A stretch of 53,727 nucleotides of DNA from Burkholderia catarinensis (lineage in GTDB: Bacteria; Pseudomonadota; Gammaproteobacteria; Burkholderiales; Burkholderiaceae), in the NCBI RefSeq assembly GCF_001883705.2, contig NZ_MDEQ02000039.1, positions 1-53,727 on the forward strand, given 5' to 3'. The translations under genes and the position numbers were made by a program. Positions 1 to 7,440 of this stretch are shown one piece after another. The notes under the pieces are model-generated. The model was not told where the DNA came from. It searched no databases and saw nothing but the letters and a program-made list of their open reading frames with translations. The first letter of the stretch is position 1. Every line of letters starts with the position of its first letter.

Positions 1-2
1 GC

Positions 3-212
3 TGTTCGATGACGGACGGCTACGACTGCTATCAGAATGCTCTGGCCGAGCGGGTCAACGGCATCCTCAAGGGCGAGTTCCTGTTGCAACGTCCCGCTGA
101 CCTTGAGCAGGCCGCCAAGATGGTCGAACAGTCGGTTCGCATCTATAACCACGAGCGGCCACATGCCGCTCTGAAATACAAAACGCCCGATGCGGTGCAT
201 CGGGCGCTCTAG
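3..212 (+). CDS. IS3-family transposase OrfB, C-terminal fragment (5' end outside window)
   Basis: The frame is open from the left edge and ends at a TAG at 210-212. The visible ~69 residues are the end of a DDE integrase core: the run NALAERVNGILKGEF carries the last catalytic glutamate region (E in AERVNG), and YNHERPHAALKYKTPDAV is the typical C-terminal signature of IS3-family OrfB. The reading frame continues upstream without a start here, so only the tail of the gene is seen. It would catalyse transposon strand transfer if the rest is intact. The family assignment is secure; whether the complete element is functional cannot be judged from this window. Confidence 0.9.
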   Translation, partial: CSMTDGYDCYQNALAERVNGILKGEFLLQRPADLEQAAKMVEQSVRIYNHERPHAALKYKTPDAVHRAL

Positions 213-223
213 GGTCTGGATAC

Positions 224-248
224 TGTCAACCTATTCCAGGACTTGACA
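224..248 (+). repeat. Probable right terminal inverted repeat of the IS3-family element
   Basis: Twelve bases after the transposase stop the sequence reads TGTCAACCTATTCCAGG and then ACTTGACA. IS3-family elements end in CA-3' shortly after orfB, so the element edge is placed at about 248. The left repeat lies outside the window, so the boundary is inferred, not matched. The insertion sits about 39 bp from the 3' end of the neighbouring rnk gene. Confidence 0.55.
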
Positions 249-286
249 CGCGCCCGTTGCAGCGCGGCGCCGGCCGGCCGGCGGCG

Positions 287-685
287 TCAGCGCGTGTATT
301 CGCCGTTGGCTTCCGGCTGGAACACGATCGCGGCGACCTTCATCAGCTTTTCGGCGCCGCTCGGCTGCATCACCTTGACCAACTGGCCGCGCTGGGTGCC
401 CAGCAGTGCCATGCCGACGGGCGAGAAGACGTTCAGGCGGCCGAGTTCGAGATTGGCCGCGTCCGGATAAACAATCGTCCAGGTGGCCTGTTCCTGGGTC
501 GCTTCGTCGAGCAGTGTGATCTGCGAGTTCATCGTGACGACGTTCGCCTTGATGGCGTCGGGCTGGACGATGTCGGCGCGCTCGAGCAGCGTGTCGAGCA
601 TCGTCTGGAAGCGCGGGTTGTGCTCGGCGTGTTTCTCGAGGCGAGCGACGTCGAGTTCGGTCAACTGGTAAAGGCGTTGTTTCAT
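287..685 (-). CDS. rnk: Nucleoside diphosphate kinase regulator (Rnk, GreA/GreB C-terminal fold)
   Basis: This 132-residue protein matches the Rnk family: an N-terminal short coiled-coil segment (about residues 1-45) followed by the FKBP-like GreA/GreB C-terminal domain, with NVVTMNSQITLLDE and the NVFSPVGMALLG and GQLVKV segments. Rnk-type proteins bind RNA polymerase and influence nucleoside diphosphate kinase levels and elongation. The start at MKQRLYQL is chosen because a GGAG ribosome-binding site lies just before it; an in-frame ATG eight codons upstream has no such site. It is transcribed towards the IS3 remnant, which stopped just short of its stop codon. Confidence 0.88.
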   Translation of the reverse strand: MKQRLYQLTELDVARLEKHAEHNPRFQTMLDTLLERADIVQPDAIKANVVTMNSQITLLDEATQEQATWTIVYPDAANLELGRLNVFSPVGMALLGTQRGQLVKVMQPSGAEKLMKVAAIVFQPEANGEYTR

Positions 686-1197
686 GGCAATTCTCCAAAT
701 GATCGGCAAGGGCAGGCGTGGTGTGCCTATGAGGATCGCCCGGAGCCTGTCTGACCTGGCTCCGGGAGGAGACCGAGCCGTCAGATCAGGCGCCGGGCAG
801 GGGCGAGCGGCGCCTGGGCCGTGCGTCGAGCGAGGGGAGGCGCCGGATGACCGGCGCGCGCGCGCACGCCGGCCGGGCCGGACAGCGAAACCGAAAGGGG
901 CGTGAGCGCGTACATGGTGGATGGAATATCGACTGGCGATTAAAACCTTACGATTTTACAACACAACCTTCTGCATATGTGATTCGGCTGTCGGCGTTTC
1001 GTTAGCAATTGTTGTGCAAATGAAGCAAGTTGCACCGGCTCCGTTCGGAAACAGTGGGTGATATTTGCCAAAATCGCAACGCTGTATGTTCAAACTAAGG
1101 GTTTCCCCTTGGAGTGGCGAGAACTACACTGGGTTCAATCGCTTCAGACAGTCCTGCCGAGGCGACGTCTAAAGAGAACATATTCCGGAGGTAAATC
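686..1197. other. Intergenic region between rnk and the DUF4148 gene
   Basis: This divergent gap has no coding sequence I can support. The first half is GC-rich, while about 930-1100 is clearly more AT-rich and probably holds the promoters for both flanking genes. I could not fix convincing -35/-10 pairs. The imperfect repeats GTTGTGCAAA and AGTTGCACC near 1012-1035 are the only repeated element noticed. Confidence 0.4.
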
Positions 1198-1527
1198 ATG
1201 AAGTCGATCATCTACGCAGCCATCGCCGCATCCGTCCTTGCCGCACCGATCGCATCGTTTGCGCAGTCCGAGCAGGGGCTGACCCGCGACCAGGTCAAGG
1301 CCGAACTCGTGCAACTCGAACAGAACGGCTACAAGCCGCTGGCGAGCGATTCGCAATATCCGAACAACATCCAGGCCGCCGAACAGCGGATCCAGCCGAA
1401 CCAGCCGATGCTCGCGCAGGCCGATACGAGCGGCTACGGTGCCGTGGCGACGGGTGCCGGGCAAGCGGGCCGCCGCATGACGCGGGAAGCGCAGAATCCC
1501 GTGAACTCGGTCTACTTCGGTAACTGA
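1198..1527 (+). CDS. Small exported DUF4148 protein
   Basis: The 109-residue product begins with a clear Sec signal peptide (MKSIIYAAIAASVLAAPIA, cleavage near SFA|QSEQ), so it is periplasmic or secreted. The mature part has the DUF4148 pattern: LTRDQVKAELVQLEQNGYKP followed by a short polar region ending NSVYFGN. Proteins of this family are abundant in Burkholderia and have no assigned biochemical role. The start is fixed by the strong site CCGGAGG about 7 nt upstream. A factor-independent terminator follows, so the gene is probably monocistronic. Confidence 0.85.
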   Translation: MKSIIYAAIAASVLAAPIASFAQSEQGLTRDQVKAELVQLEQNGYKPLASDSQYPNNIQAAEQRIQPNQPMLAQADTSGYGAVATGAGQAGRRMTREAQNPVNSVYFGN

Positions 1528-1643
1528 TTGAACGTCCCGGGTCTGCCCGAGCGCACCGCTTGATCGACGAGACGCGCGCCATCTGCGCGCGTCGTTCGCC
1601 CGCAGGAGCAGAACCTCCGTCGCCGCATGCCGGCGGCTTTCCG

Positions 1644-1673
1644 CCCAGACGCTTACGCGTTTGGGCCTTTTTT
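1644..1673 (+). terminator. Rho-independent terminator after the DUF4148 gene
   Basis: A 9-bp stem, CCCAGACGC pairing with GCGTTTGGG (one G-T pair), closes a four-base loop and is followed by CC and six T residues. The polarity fits the + strand gene upstream. The convergent CBS gene ends just after it. Confidence 0.8.
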
Positions 1674-1684
1674 GCTGCGGCGGA

Positions 1685-2146
1685 TCAGACGGACGTGACC
1701 GCGGGCGTACCGTGGATATAGTGTTCGAGCTGGCTGATCGTGAACTGCTGATCGGCAATCACGCTCTTCACGAGATCCCCGATCGAAATAAGGCCGATCA
1801 GCTTGCCGCCGTCGAGGACGGGCAGGTGGCGCATCCGGTGCTCGGTCATCAGCGCCATGCACTCGTCGGTGGATTGAGACGGTTCGACGTAGCGCACCTT
1901 CGCCGTCATGATTTCCTCGACGCGGGTGGCTTTCGATGAACGGTCCTGCAGGACGATCTTGCGCGCATAGTCGCGCTCGGTGACGATGCCCGCGATGTCG
2001 TCGCCGTCCACGACGAGTAGCGCGCCGATGCCTTTTTCCGCCATCAGCTTGATGGCGTCGTAGACGAAATCGCTCTTCGTGACGGTGTAGATGGTGCGGC
2101 CCGAATCCGGCTTGGCCTTGAGAATTTGCGCGACAGTGGTGCTCAT
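1685..2146 (-). CDS. CBS-domain pair protein
   Basis: The 153-residue protein consists almost entirely of two CBS motifs (about residues 10-65 and 75-130), seen in KLMAEKGIGALLVVDGDDIAG with IVTERDYARK, and in CMALMTEHRMRHLPVLDGG with LIGLISIGDLVKS. Tandem CBS domains form a Bateman module that binds adenine nucleotides such as AMP, ATP or SAM and acts as an energy or redox sensor. No catalytic domain is fused, so it would work by binding a partner that is not visible here. It is convergent with the DUF4148 gene and divergent from ribA. Confidence 0.88.
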   Translation of the reverse strand: MSTTVAQILKAKPDSGRTIYTVTKSDFVYDAIKLMAEKGIGALLVVDGDDIAGIVTERDYARKIVLQDRSSKATRVEEIMTAKVRYVEPSQSTDECMALMTEHRMRHLPVLDGGKLIGLISIGDLVKSVIADQQFTISQLEHYIHGTPAVTSV

Positions 2147-2323
2147 TCGCTTTCTCCGTGTGCAGGTCGATGCAGGGAAGGCAGGGCGTGATGCGCGTCA
2201 CCCGACGAGCCCAGTATAGCCGGGCGGGCGGCGGCAGTCGCGTGACGTTTCCAGATTAGCGGTAAACTCCGGTCACGCACTATCCACACAATTCCTATAT
2301 TCCTGAACGTTTCGATTGAATTC

Positions 2324-2974
2324 ATGATGTCTTCGCGTCCCCAATCGCCCACGCCGGGCAATGGCCAGGCCGACGAGTGCGTGACGCTCGTTGCCACCGC
2401 GTCGCTGCCCACGCGCTACGGTACGTTCACGTCATACGCGTTTCGCGTATCGGGCAGCGATGCCGAACATCTCGCGCTCGTGATGGGCGACGTCGCCGGC
2501 GAGCAGTCCGTGCTGACACGGCTGCATTCCGAATGCCTGACCGGCGACGTGTTCGGCTCGTACCGCTGCGACTGCGGCGAGCAGCTCGATCTCGCGTTGC
2601 GCTATATCGCGGCCGAAGACCGCGGCGTGCTGCTGTATCTGCGCGGCCACGAAGGGCGCGGGATCGGCCTGAGCAACAAGATCCGCGCGTACGCGCTGCA
2701 GGAGCAGGGGCGCGACACCGTCGAGGCAAACCTCGACCTCGGCCTGCCCGACGACGCCCGCGAATACGACTCGGCTGCCGCGATCCTCCGGATCCTCGGC
2801 GTGACGTCGGTGCGCCTGATGAGCAACAACCCGGAGAAGTTCGACACGCTCGCGAAGCACGGCATTCCCGTCTGTGAACGCGTGGCGCTCGCGGTGCCCG
2901 TGCGCGAGGAGAACGAGCGTTATATCCGCACGAAGCAGACGAAGTTCGGGCATTACTTCGAAGAAAACGAGTAA
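2324..2974 (+). CDS. ribA: GTP cyclohydrolase II
   Basis: The 216-residue protein catalyses the first step of riboflavin synthesis, opening the imidazole ring of GTP with loss of formate and pyrophosphate. The zinc site is visible as C71, C82 and C84 in SECLTGDVFGSYRCDCGEQ, preceded by the conserved RLH. The LRGHEGRGIGL segment and the terminal YLRTK-like region (ENERYIRTKQTKFGH) are also typical. It is a stand-alone RibA, not a RibBA fusion, and sits outside any rib operon, suggesting an extra copy or a dispersed pathway. Two adjacent ATG codons make the exact start uncertain by one residue. Confidence 0.92.
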   Translation: MMSSRPQSPTPGNGQADECVTLVATASLPTRYGTFTSYAFRVSGSDAEHLALVMGDVAGEQSVLTRLHSECLTGDVFGSYRCDCGEQLDLALRYIAAEDRGVLLYLRGHEGRGIGLSNKIRAYALQEQGRDTVEANLDLGLPDDAREYDSAAAILRILGVTSVRLMSNNPEKFDTLAKHGIPVCERVALAVPVREENERYIRTKQTKFGHYFEENE

Positions 2975-3127
2975 TCGCCGCGGGCGCGCCGGCGCCCGTT
3001 TCTTGCCGCTTGCTCTTCCGATCGTCGCCGGTCGAGGTGACGATCGCGATTTCCCTCCCATCCGATCTGCATCCGGGCCCGCGACGTTACCTGCGTTGCG
3101 TCGCCGCCCGTGCGATCCGGCTCAACC

Positions 3128-3694
3128 ATGACCACGCCATCGAAGATCGAAACCGAACGTCTGACGCTGCGTCGCTGGCGGCCGGCGGATGCGGGCGCGC
3201 TTTCGGCGATGCATGCGCATCCGGACGTGACCGCGTGGCTCGCGCGCGGCTCGATGTCCGTCGACGAGGCGAGCGACGTCATTGCGCGCTTCGAAGCGCA
3301 TTTCGACGCACACGGTTTCGGTACATGGGCGGTCGAGCGTCGCGCCGATGCGATGCTGATCGGGCTTTGCGGCCTGTCGCACGAAGTGCGCGCGATGCAT
3401 CCGATGGCGCCATGCGTCGAGATCATGTGGAGGCAGGCCCGCCACGCGTGGGGGTATGGCTATGTTGCCGAAGCGGCCGCCGCGGTATTGGTCGACGGAT
3501 TCGACCGGATCGGGCTCGACGAGATCTTCGCGTGGACGGCCGACACCCACCAGCGATCGCAACACGTGATGCAGCGGCTCGGCATGCAGCCTCATCCCGA
3601 ACGCGATTTCGATCATCCCGCATTGCCGGAAGGGCATGCGCTGCGGCGGCACGTTGTGTATGTCGCGCGCCCGGGCGGCAACGTCAGCGCGTAA
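3128..3694 (+). CDS. GNAT-family N-acetyltransferase (RimJ/RimL type)
   Basis: The 188-residue protein has the acetyltransferase_3 layout: TERLTLRRWRPADA at the N-terminus, a central beta region (FGTWAVERR, LIGLCGL), the acetyl-CoA loop region RHAWGYGYVAEAAAAV, and HVMQRLGMQ near the C-terminus. Such enzymes transfer acetyl from acetyl-CoA to amines or protein N-termini; the substrate cannot be told from sequence. The start at MTTPSKIETERL is preferred over an ATG six codons upstream because the domain begins immediately after it. Confidence 0.85.
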   Translation: MTTPSKIETERLTLRRWRPADAGALSAMHAHPDVTAWLARGSMSVDEASDVIARFEAHFDAHGFGTWAVERRADAMLIGLCGLSHEVRAMHPMAPCVEIMWRQARHAWGYGYVAEAAAAVLVDGFDRIGLDEIFAWTADTHQRSQHVMQRLGMQPHPERDFDHPALPEGHALRRHVVYVARPGGNVSA

Positions 3695-3721
3695 CGGTGC
3701 GGGCTTGGGCGTGATTGCCTG

Positions 3722-4108
3722 TCAGCGCCATGCGGCGTTCTGCAGCACGATCCGGTAGCCGTCGGCATCCTCGAATGTCTGGCCTGATATTTCCCAGTAC
3801 GGATTGAACGACGTCACGGGCATGAAACCGTGCGCGGCCGCGCGTTCGCATGCGGCTTCCCATTCCGGGCGATCGGGCAGGTAGAAGACGATCAGATCCT
3901 CGGGCGTCGGGGACGGCGCGATCGGATGGTCGGGGCAGTGCGTGAATTCGAAGTGATAGTCGAGGCCTTCGCGTCCGAGCATCACGCCGGAAAAGCCGTC
4001 GTGATCTTCGAAGCGCGCGAGCACCGACAGGTCGAGGGCGTCGCGATACATGCGCTCGGTTCTGGCGAGATTGCCAACCGGGCGGGCAATGCGAAGATGG
4101 GCGTGCAA
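3722..4108 (-). CDS. VOC (glyoxalase/bleomycin-resistance) superfamily protein
   Basis: A 128-residue single-module VOC protein. The N-terminal strand HAHLRIARPVGNLARTERMY, the central FHFEFT-like segment (DYHFEFTHCPDHP) and the terminal FEDADGYRIVLQN are characteristic. Members are metal-dependent isomerases, dioxygenases or drug-binding proteins; the substrate is unknown. No ATG lies at the domain edge, so I place the start at a TTG preceded by GAGG; the frame stays open far upstream, but that extension looks non-coding. The unusual start is the main uncertainty. Confidence 0.72.
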   Translation of the reverse strand: MHAHLRIARPVGNLARTERMYRDALDLSVLARFEDHDGFSGVMLGREGLDYHFEFTHCPDHPIAPSPTPEDLIVFYLPDRPEWEAACERAAAHGFMPVTSFNPYWEISGQTFEDADGYRIVLQNAAWR

Positions 4109-4403
4109 GATGGCCTCGGGGGAAGTGGCGGGCCGGTCAATGATAAGCCGGCCGATCAGGATTGCGCGAGGCGGGCGGATCGTGTTTCGGGAGATACTCG
4201 CCGTATCGAACGATATCGATTCGTTCCGGCCAAACGAACCGAATCGTCGAACTCGTCTCACGAAAGAAAAAACATGACGCTTCCGATCCCGTGTGTGCCC
4301 CCCGTCGCAGCGGCTGCTCGTCCGCAAGCCCCTCGAATTCCTGCCTTCGACAGCGCCTGCCGCTCGACGCGCGAATACGCGCATGCCGGACGGGAGGCGA
4401 GGA

Positions 4404-4694
4404 ATGGGTAAGCCCGATCTTCGTCGGCCGGTTGCCGGACCTTATCGCCAGTCGCGATGGGCAGTTGGACTGGGGGCTGCCTTTGGATGGGTGGCAAAGG
4501 GGACGCTGGTACTGGCCGGGCTGGCAATGGTCGCGCTGATGGCCCTGACGGGCGACCTGGGTGCTCTGGCAGACCTGCCGCCGACCAGAAAGGGCTGGCT
4601 GTACCTGCTGCTGGTACTTGTCGTGTTGGTCGCGCTGGTATTTGCGGTGCACCACCATTACTGGTTGCGGCCCGCCGGTGTGCGTCCGGCATAG
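4404..4694 (+). CDS. Small two-helix membrane protein, unknown function
   Basis: The 96-residue product has two hydrophobic segments, about residues 23-48 (GLGAAFGWVAKGTLVLAGLA) and 65-83 (WLYLLLVLVVLVALVFAVHH), and a basic N-terminus, so it is probably an inner-membrane protein. I do not recognise a family. The start follows a good GGAGGCGAGG site. Its stop codon lies only a few bases from the point where similarity to the truncated aldehyde dehydrogenase begins on the other strand, so its C-terminus may have been altered by that rearrangement. The 295 bp before it hold no gene I can support. Confidence 0.55.
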   Translation: MGKPDLRRPVAGPYRQSRWAVGLGAAFGWVAKGTLVLAGLAMVALMALTGDLGALADLPPTRKGWLYLLLVLVVLVALVFAVHHHYWLRPAGVRPA

Positions 4695-4698
4695 CCGG

Positions 4699-5265
4699 AT
4701 TCACGGCGTCCTCTTCGTCGGAATAGGCAAGGATGACCAACACGGGGCCGAAGATTTCTTCGCGTGCGATGGTCATGTCATTGCGCACGTCGGCGAAGAC
4801 CGCCGGTCGGACGTAGAAGCCGGTCTCGAGCCCATCCGGGCGGCCAAGTCCGCCGGTCACCAACGTGGCACCTTCGTCGAGCCCAGCCTGGATCAGACGC
4901 TGAATCTTGCTCCACTGGGCTTCGGAGGCGACCGGCCCCAGCTTCGCATTGGATGAAGGATGCCCAACCGACCAGGTTTCGGCGGCCTTGCGGGCATAGC
5001 CGATCGCTTCGGCGAGCTGATCGACGTGAACCAGCATCCGCGATGGCGCGCTGCAGGACTGTCCGCAGTTAAGCAGGATCTGCGCCGCACCACCCTCATC
5101 GGCAGATGCAAGATCGGCGCTGCGCAAGATGATGTTGGGCGATTTGCCGCCCAACTCCTGATGCACTCGCTTGACAGTACCGGCAGCGCTGCGTGCGACT
5201 TGGGTCCCTGCGGCCGTCGAACCGGTAAAGGGCGTTCCCGGATACGCCGTCGCATCGAAATCCAT
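4699..5265 (-). pseudogene. Aldehyde dehydrogenase, internal fragment lacking both ends
   Basis: About 189 codons match the middle of an NAD(P)-dependent aldehyde dehydrogenase. Visible landmarks are the FTGSTAAG loop, the general-base glutamate in ELGGKSPNII, the catalytic cysteine in NCGQSCSAP, and EEIFGPVLVI. Full-length enzymes have roughly 480 residues; here about 220 N-terminal and 80 C-terminal residues are missing. On one side similarity stops at the end of the membrane-protein gene, on the other it stops near the terminator of the old yellow enzyme gene. With no NAD-binding N-terminal part it cannot be active. Confidence 0.85.
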
Positions 5266-5274
5266 TCAAATGAA

Positions 5275-5298
5275 AACGCCGTGCCCGGCGGGCACGGC
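5275..5298 (-). terminator. Rho-independent terminator downstream of the old yellow enzyme gene
   Basis: A perfect 9-bp stem, GCCGTGCCC and GGGCACGGC, with a three-base loop is followed on the minus strand by GTTTTC. It lies about 70 bp after the stop codon of the flavin oxidoreductase gene and before the aldehyde dehydrogenase remnant. Confidence 0.75.
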
Positions 5299-5366
5299 GC
5301 GTGACGGAGCGAGGCAACTCACATCAAGTCCTGAACTTCACGCTATTCCGCTTCGATCGCGATTGA

Positions 5367-6434
5367 CTAGGCCAGCGGCGGGTAGTCTGTATAGCCTTCT
5401 TCGGACCCACTGTAGTATGTAGAAGCATCCGCGGTCGCCAGCGGAGCGTCCTGGCGGAAGCGTTCCGGCAGGTCAGGATTACTGATAAACAGCGTGCCAA
5501 ATGTGATTGCATCGGCCAGGCCGGCTTGCAGCGCCTGTTCCGCAGACCTCCGGTCATAGCCAACATTCAACACGAACATCCCTGAGAACCGCTTGCGAGC
5601 TCCGGGCGCCAGAGGTTTAGCGCCTTCCGGCAGGGTCGCCGGTTCCATGAAATGCAGAATCCCAACGTTTTTCTTTTCCAGCGCTTCCACCGCGTACATG
5701 TAGGTCCGCTCGAGATTGGAGTCGCCCATGTCATTGTACGGAATGCGCGGCGACAGTCTGACCGAGACACGGGCCGATCCGAAGACCTTTATCGCAGCAT
5801 CAGTGGCCTCGAGCAGGAACCGCGCCCGCTTCTCAACGGTGCCACCATAATCGTCGGTTCGCTTGTTTGAACCGTCTTCCAGAAACTGCGCGGGCAAGTA
5901 ACCATTTGCACCGTGAACCTCGACGCCATCAAAGCCTGCATCTTTTGCGGCCTGCGCAGCCTTTTCATAGTCTGTAATGGTGGACTTGATTTCATCAATA
6001 GTCAGTTCGCGTGGGGTCACAGAGGGTTTGATGCCTTCTGGCGTGAACGCCTGGCTATTGAAGGGGACTGCCGATGGCGCGACCGGGAGTTCTCCACCAT
6101 GAAAATCAGGGTGAGATGCTCTCCCGGTATGCCATAGCTGGGCGAAAATGAGACCACCGGCTTCATGAACTGCATGGGTTACTTTCTTCCACCCTGCTAT
6201 TTGCTCGGGAGTATAGATTCCTGGGGTATTCGTCCAGCCAACCGCCTGGGCGCTGATCTGGGTGCCTTCCGTGAAAATAAGACCCGCCGATGCACGCTGC
6301 GCGTAATACGTTGCAGTCAATTCGTTGGCCACCTGATCCTTGGATCGACCTCTTGTCATCGGCGCCATGAATACCCGATTCTTGAAGGTGAGCTCTTTGT
6401 TACTCAAAGAGGTTAAAAGCTCTAGGTTTTCCAT
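5367..6434 (-). CDS. Old yellow enzyme family NADH:flavin oxidoreductase
   Basis: This 355-residue FMN-dependent ene-reductase has full family length. Conserved segments are LKNRVFMAPMTRGRS-like (TFKNRVFMAPMTRGR) for FMN binding, FAQLWHTGRASH, and the substrate-binding HGANGYLPAQFL, with the KRTDDYGGTVEKRARF stretch and a C-terminal FGTLFISNPDLPERF. It would reduce activated C=C bonds such as N-ethylmaleimide or enones with NAD(P)H. Base composition and codon choice are visibly less GC-rich than the surrounding genes, suggesting acquisition from elsewhere. The HxlR regulator encoded upstream on the same strand may control it. Confidence 0.93.
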   Translation of the reverse strand: MENLELLTSLSNKELTFKNRVFMAPMTRGRSKDQVANELTATYYAQRASAGLIFTEGTQISAQAVGWTNTPGIYTPEQIAGWKKVTHAVHEAGGLIFAQLWHTGRASHPDFHGGELPVAPSAVPFNSQAFTPEGIKPSVTPRELTIDEIKSTITDYEKAAQAAKDAGFDGVEVHGANGYLPAQFLEDGSNKRTDDYGGTVEKRARFLLEATDAAIKVFGSARVSVRLSPRIPYNDMGDSNLERTYMYAVEALEKKNVGILHFMEPATLPEGAKPLAPGARKRFSGMFVLNVGYDRRSAEQALQAGLADAITFGTLFISNPDLPERFRQDAPLATADASTYYSGSEEGYTDYPPLA

Positions 6435-6631
6435 GTTTTCTTCAGATACTAAATTTTATTGAATGTCCGCCCGCGCTCGACGATTAGTCAGTCGCGGCTT
6501 GACCAACGAAGTGCTTCCCGTCGGATGAACGATTGGCGGGTTGCAACTTGCCGGCAAGAGTGACGAACGACGGTTACGGCTTGGACCGCTTGCCTCAAAG
6601 TGAGGACCATCGACATGGTATAGAAAATACA

Positions 6632-6685
6632 CCTAGTGTCGATTAGGCACTTTTCGTCGCCCTAGTAGGTTTTAGGAAACCTACT
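6632..6685. promoter_or_regulatory. Cluster of CCTA...TAGG dyads, candidate HxlR operator
   Basis: Three dyads follow one another: CCTA-8 bases-TAGG at 6632-6647, CCTAGTAGG at 6661-6669, and a perfect 9-bp inverted repeat AGTAGGTTT / AAACCTACT around TAGG at 6664-6685. They sit about 200 bp before the flavin oxidoreductase start. HxlR-type regulators bind short dyads next to the enzyme gene they control, so an operator is plausible; the assignment is inference. Confidence 0.45.
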
Positions 6686-6759
6686 GCCAGGGAATAGTCC
6701 TCGGCGCTTGGGCTTTCGAGCCGTCGGTCGTGACCTCGTGCGTAAGAGCAGCGGCGGCA

Positions 6760-6791
6760 CTCAGGCTCGTTCCTAGTCGAACGAGCCTGAG
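6760..6791. repeat. Perfect 12-bp inverted repeat
   Basis: CTCAGGCTCGTT and AACGAGCCTGAG are exact complements separated by eight bases. Neither strand has a T-run after it, so it is not a standard terminator. It may be an operator, a transcript hairpin or a trace of a mobile element. Confidence 0.7.
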
Positions 6792-6952
6792 TAATCAATG
6801 TGTAGATCTGGTCGAAGTAGGCACCGAGATTGACTGCCCGCGTACGAAAGGCCCAAGCCCGCGTACAGCGCCGGACGAAACCCGCTGGCTGCGTTTTCAT
6901 CTGCGCATCAAGTCACGTCGTTCCGTAGGTATCTGTCGGTTGGCCGACGCGT

Positions 6953-7363
6953 TCATGCAATCGAGTGAATCAGCCTTCCCTGCGGACTTGTCGCTCCACT
7001 TGCAGCGGCGTCGAACGCCTGCCGAGCAGCATCGACCTCCGGCAGCTTCGCGAGCGTCCATTCGTGCAGCGCCTGAAAAGGCTGTTGGAGCGTGCGGCCC
7101 AGCGGCGTGACTCGATACTGCACCGCGACCGGCGAAAGCGAAATCACCTCTCGCGATACCAGGCCGTTGCGCTCCAGCCGACGCAGGCATTGGGTGAGCG
7201 CTTTTTGGGTGACGCCTTGCAGGCGACGACGGATCGCGTTGAAGCGTTGCGGACCGTCATCAAGCACGGCCAACACCATCATCGACCACTTGTCAGCGAT
7301 CTGGTCGAACAAGGCCCGGCTAGGGCAGTCGGACGAGAAGCAGAGCGGTTCGATTTCAAGCAT
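6953..7363 (-). CDS. HxlR-family transcriptional regulator
   Basis: The 136-residue protein is a winged-helix HxlR regulator: CPSRALFDQIADKWSMMVL leads into the DNA-binding region with RFNAIRRRLQGVTQKALTQCLRRLERNGLVSRE and the wing VQYRVTPLGRTL. Members respond to aldehydes, quinones or oxidants through a cysteine; cysteines C8 and C13 are near the N-terminus. A GAAAGGAAA site precedes the ATG. It lies upstream of the old yellow enzyme gene on the same strand with a 518-bp gap containing dyads, which suggests it regulates that gene and is not simply co-transcribed. The IS21 remnant starts about 78 bp upstream of its ATG. Confidence 0.9.
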   Translation of the reverse strand: MLEIEPLCFSSDCPSRALFDQIADKWSMMVLAVLDDGPQRFNAIRRRLQGVTQKALTQCLRRLERNGLVSREVISLSPVAVQYRVTPLGRTLQQPFQALHEWTLAKLPEVDAARQAFDAAASGATSPQGRLIHSIA

Positions 7364-7440
7364 GACGGTTTCCTTTCAAGTACTTAGGCAACCCAAGGCG
7401 CCCGATTGACTCCAAGTTTACAAGATATACCTTTAATATC

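Larger units (their letters stand above)
6435..6952. other. Intergenic region upstream of the old yellow enzyme gene, rich in palindromes
   Basis: No gene is supported here. The stretch contains a cluster of CCTA/TAGG dyads at 6632-6685 and a perfect 12-bp inverted repeat at 6760-6791 (both listed separately). An 85-codon minus-strand frame at 6643-6900 has no recognisable domain and runs through both palindromes, so it is not called. Confidence 0.5.

Noticed and set aside
4258..4698. Continuation of the aldehyde dehydrogenase frame to 4258
   Set aside because: Similarity to the enzyme stops near 4699; the rest is proline/arginine-rich antisense of the small membrane protein gene.
6643..6900. 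85-codon minus-strand frame upstream of the ene-reductase gene
   Set aside because: No ribosome-binding site or domain, and it crosses two palindromes that look regulatory.
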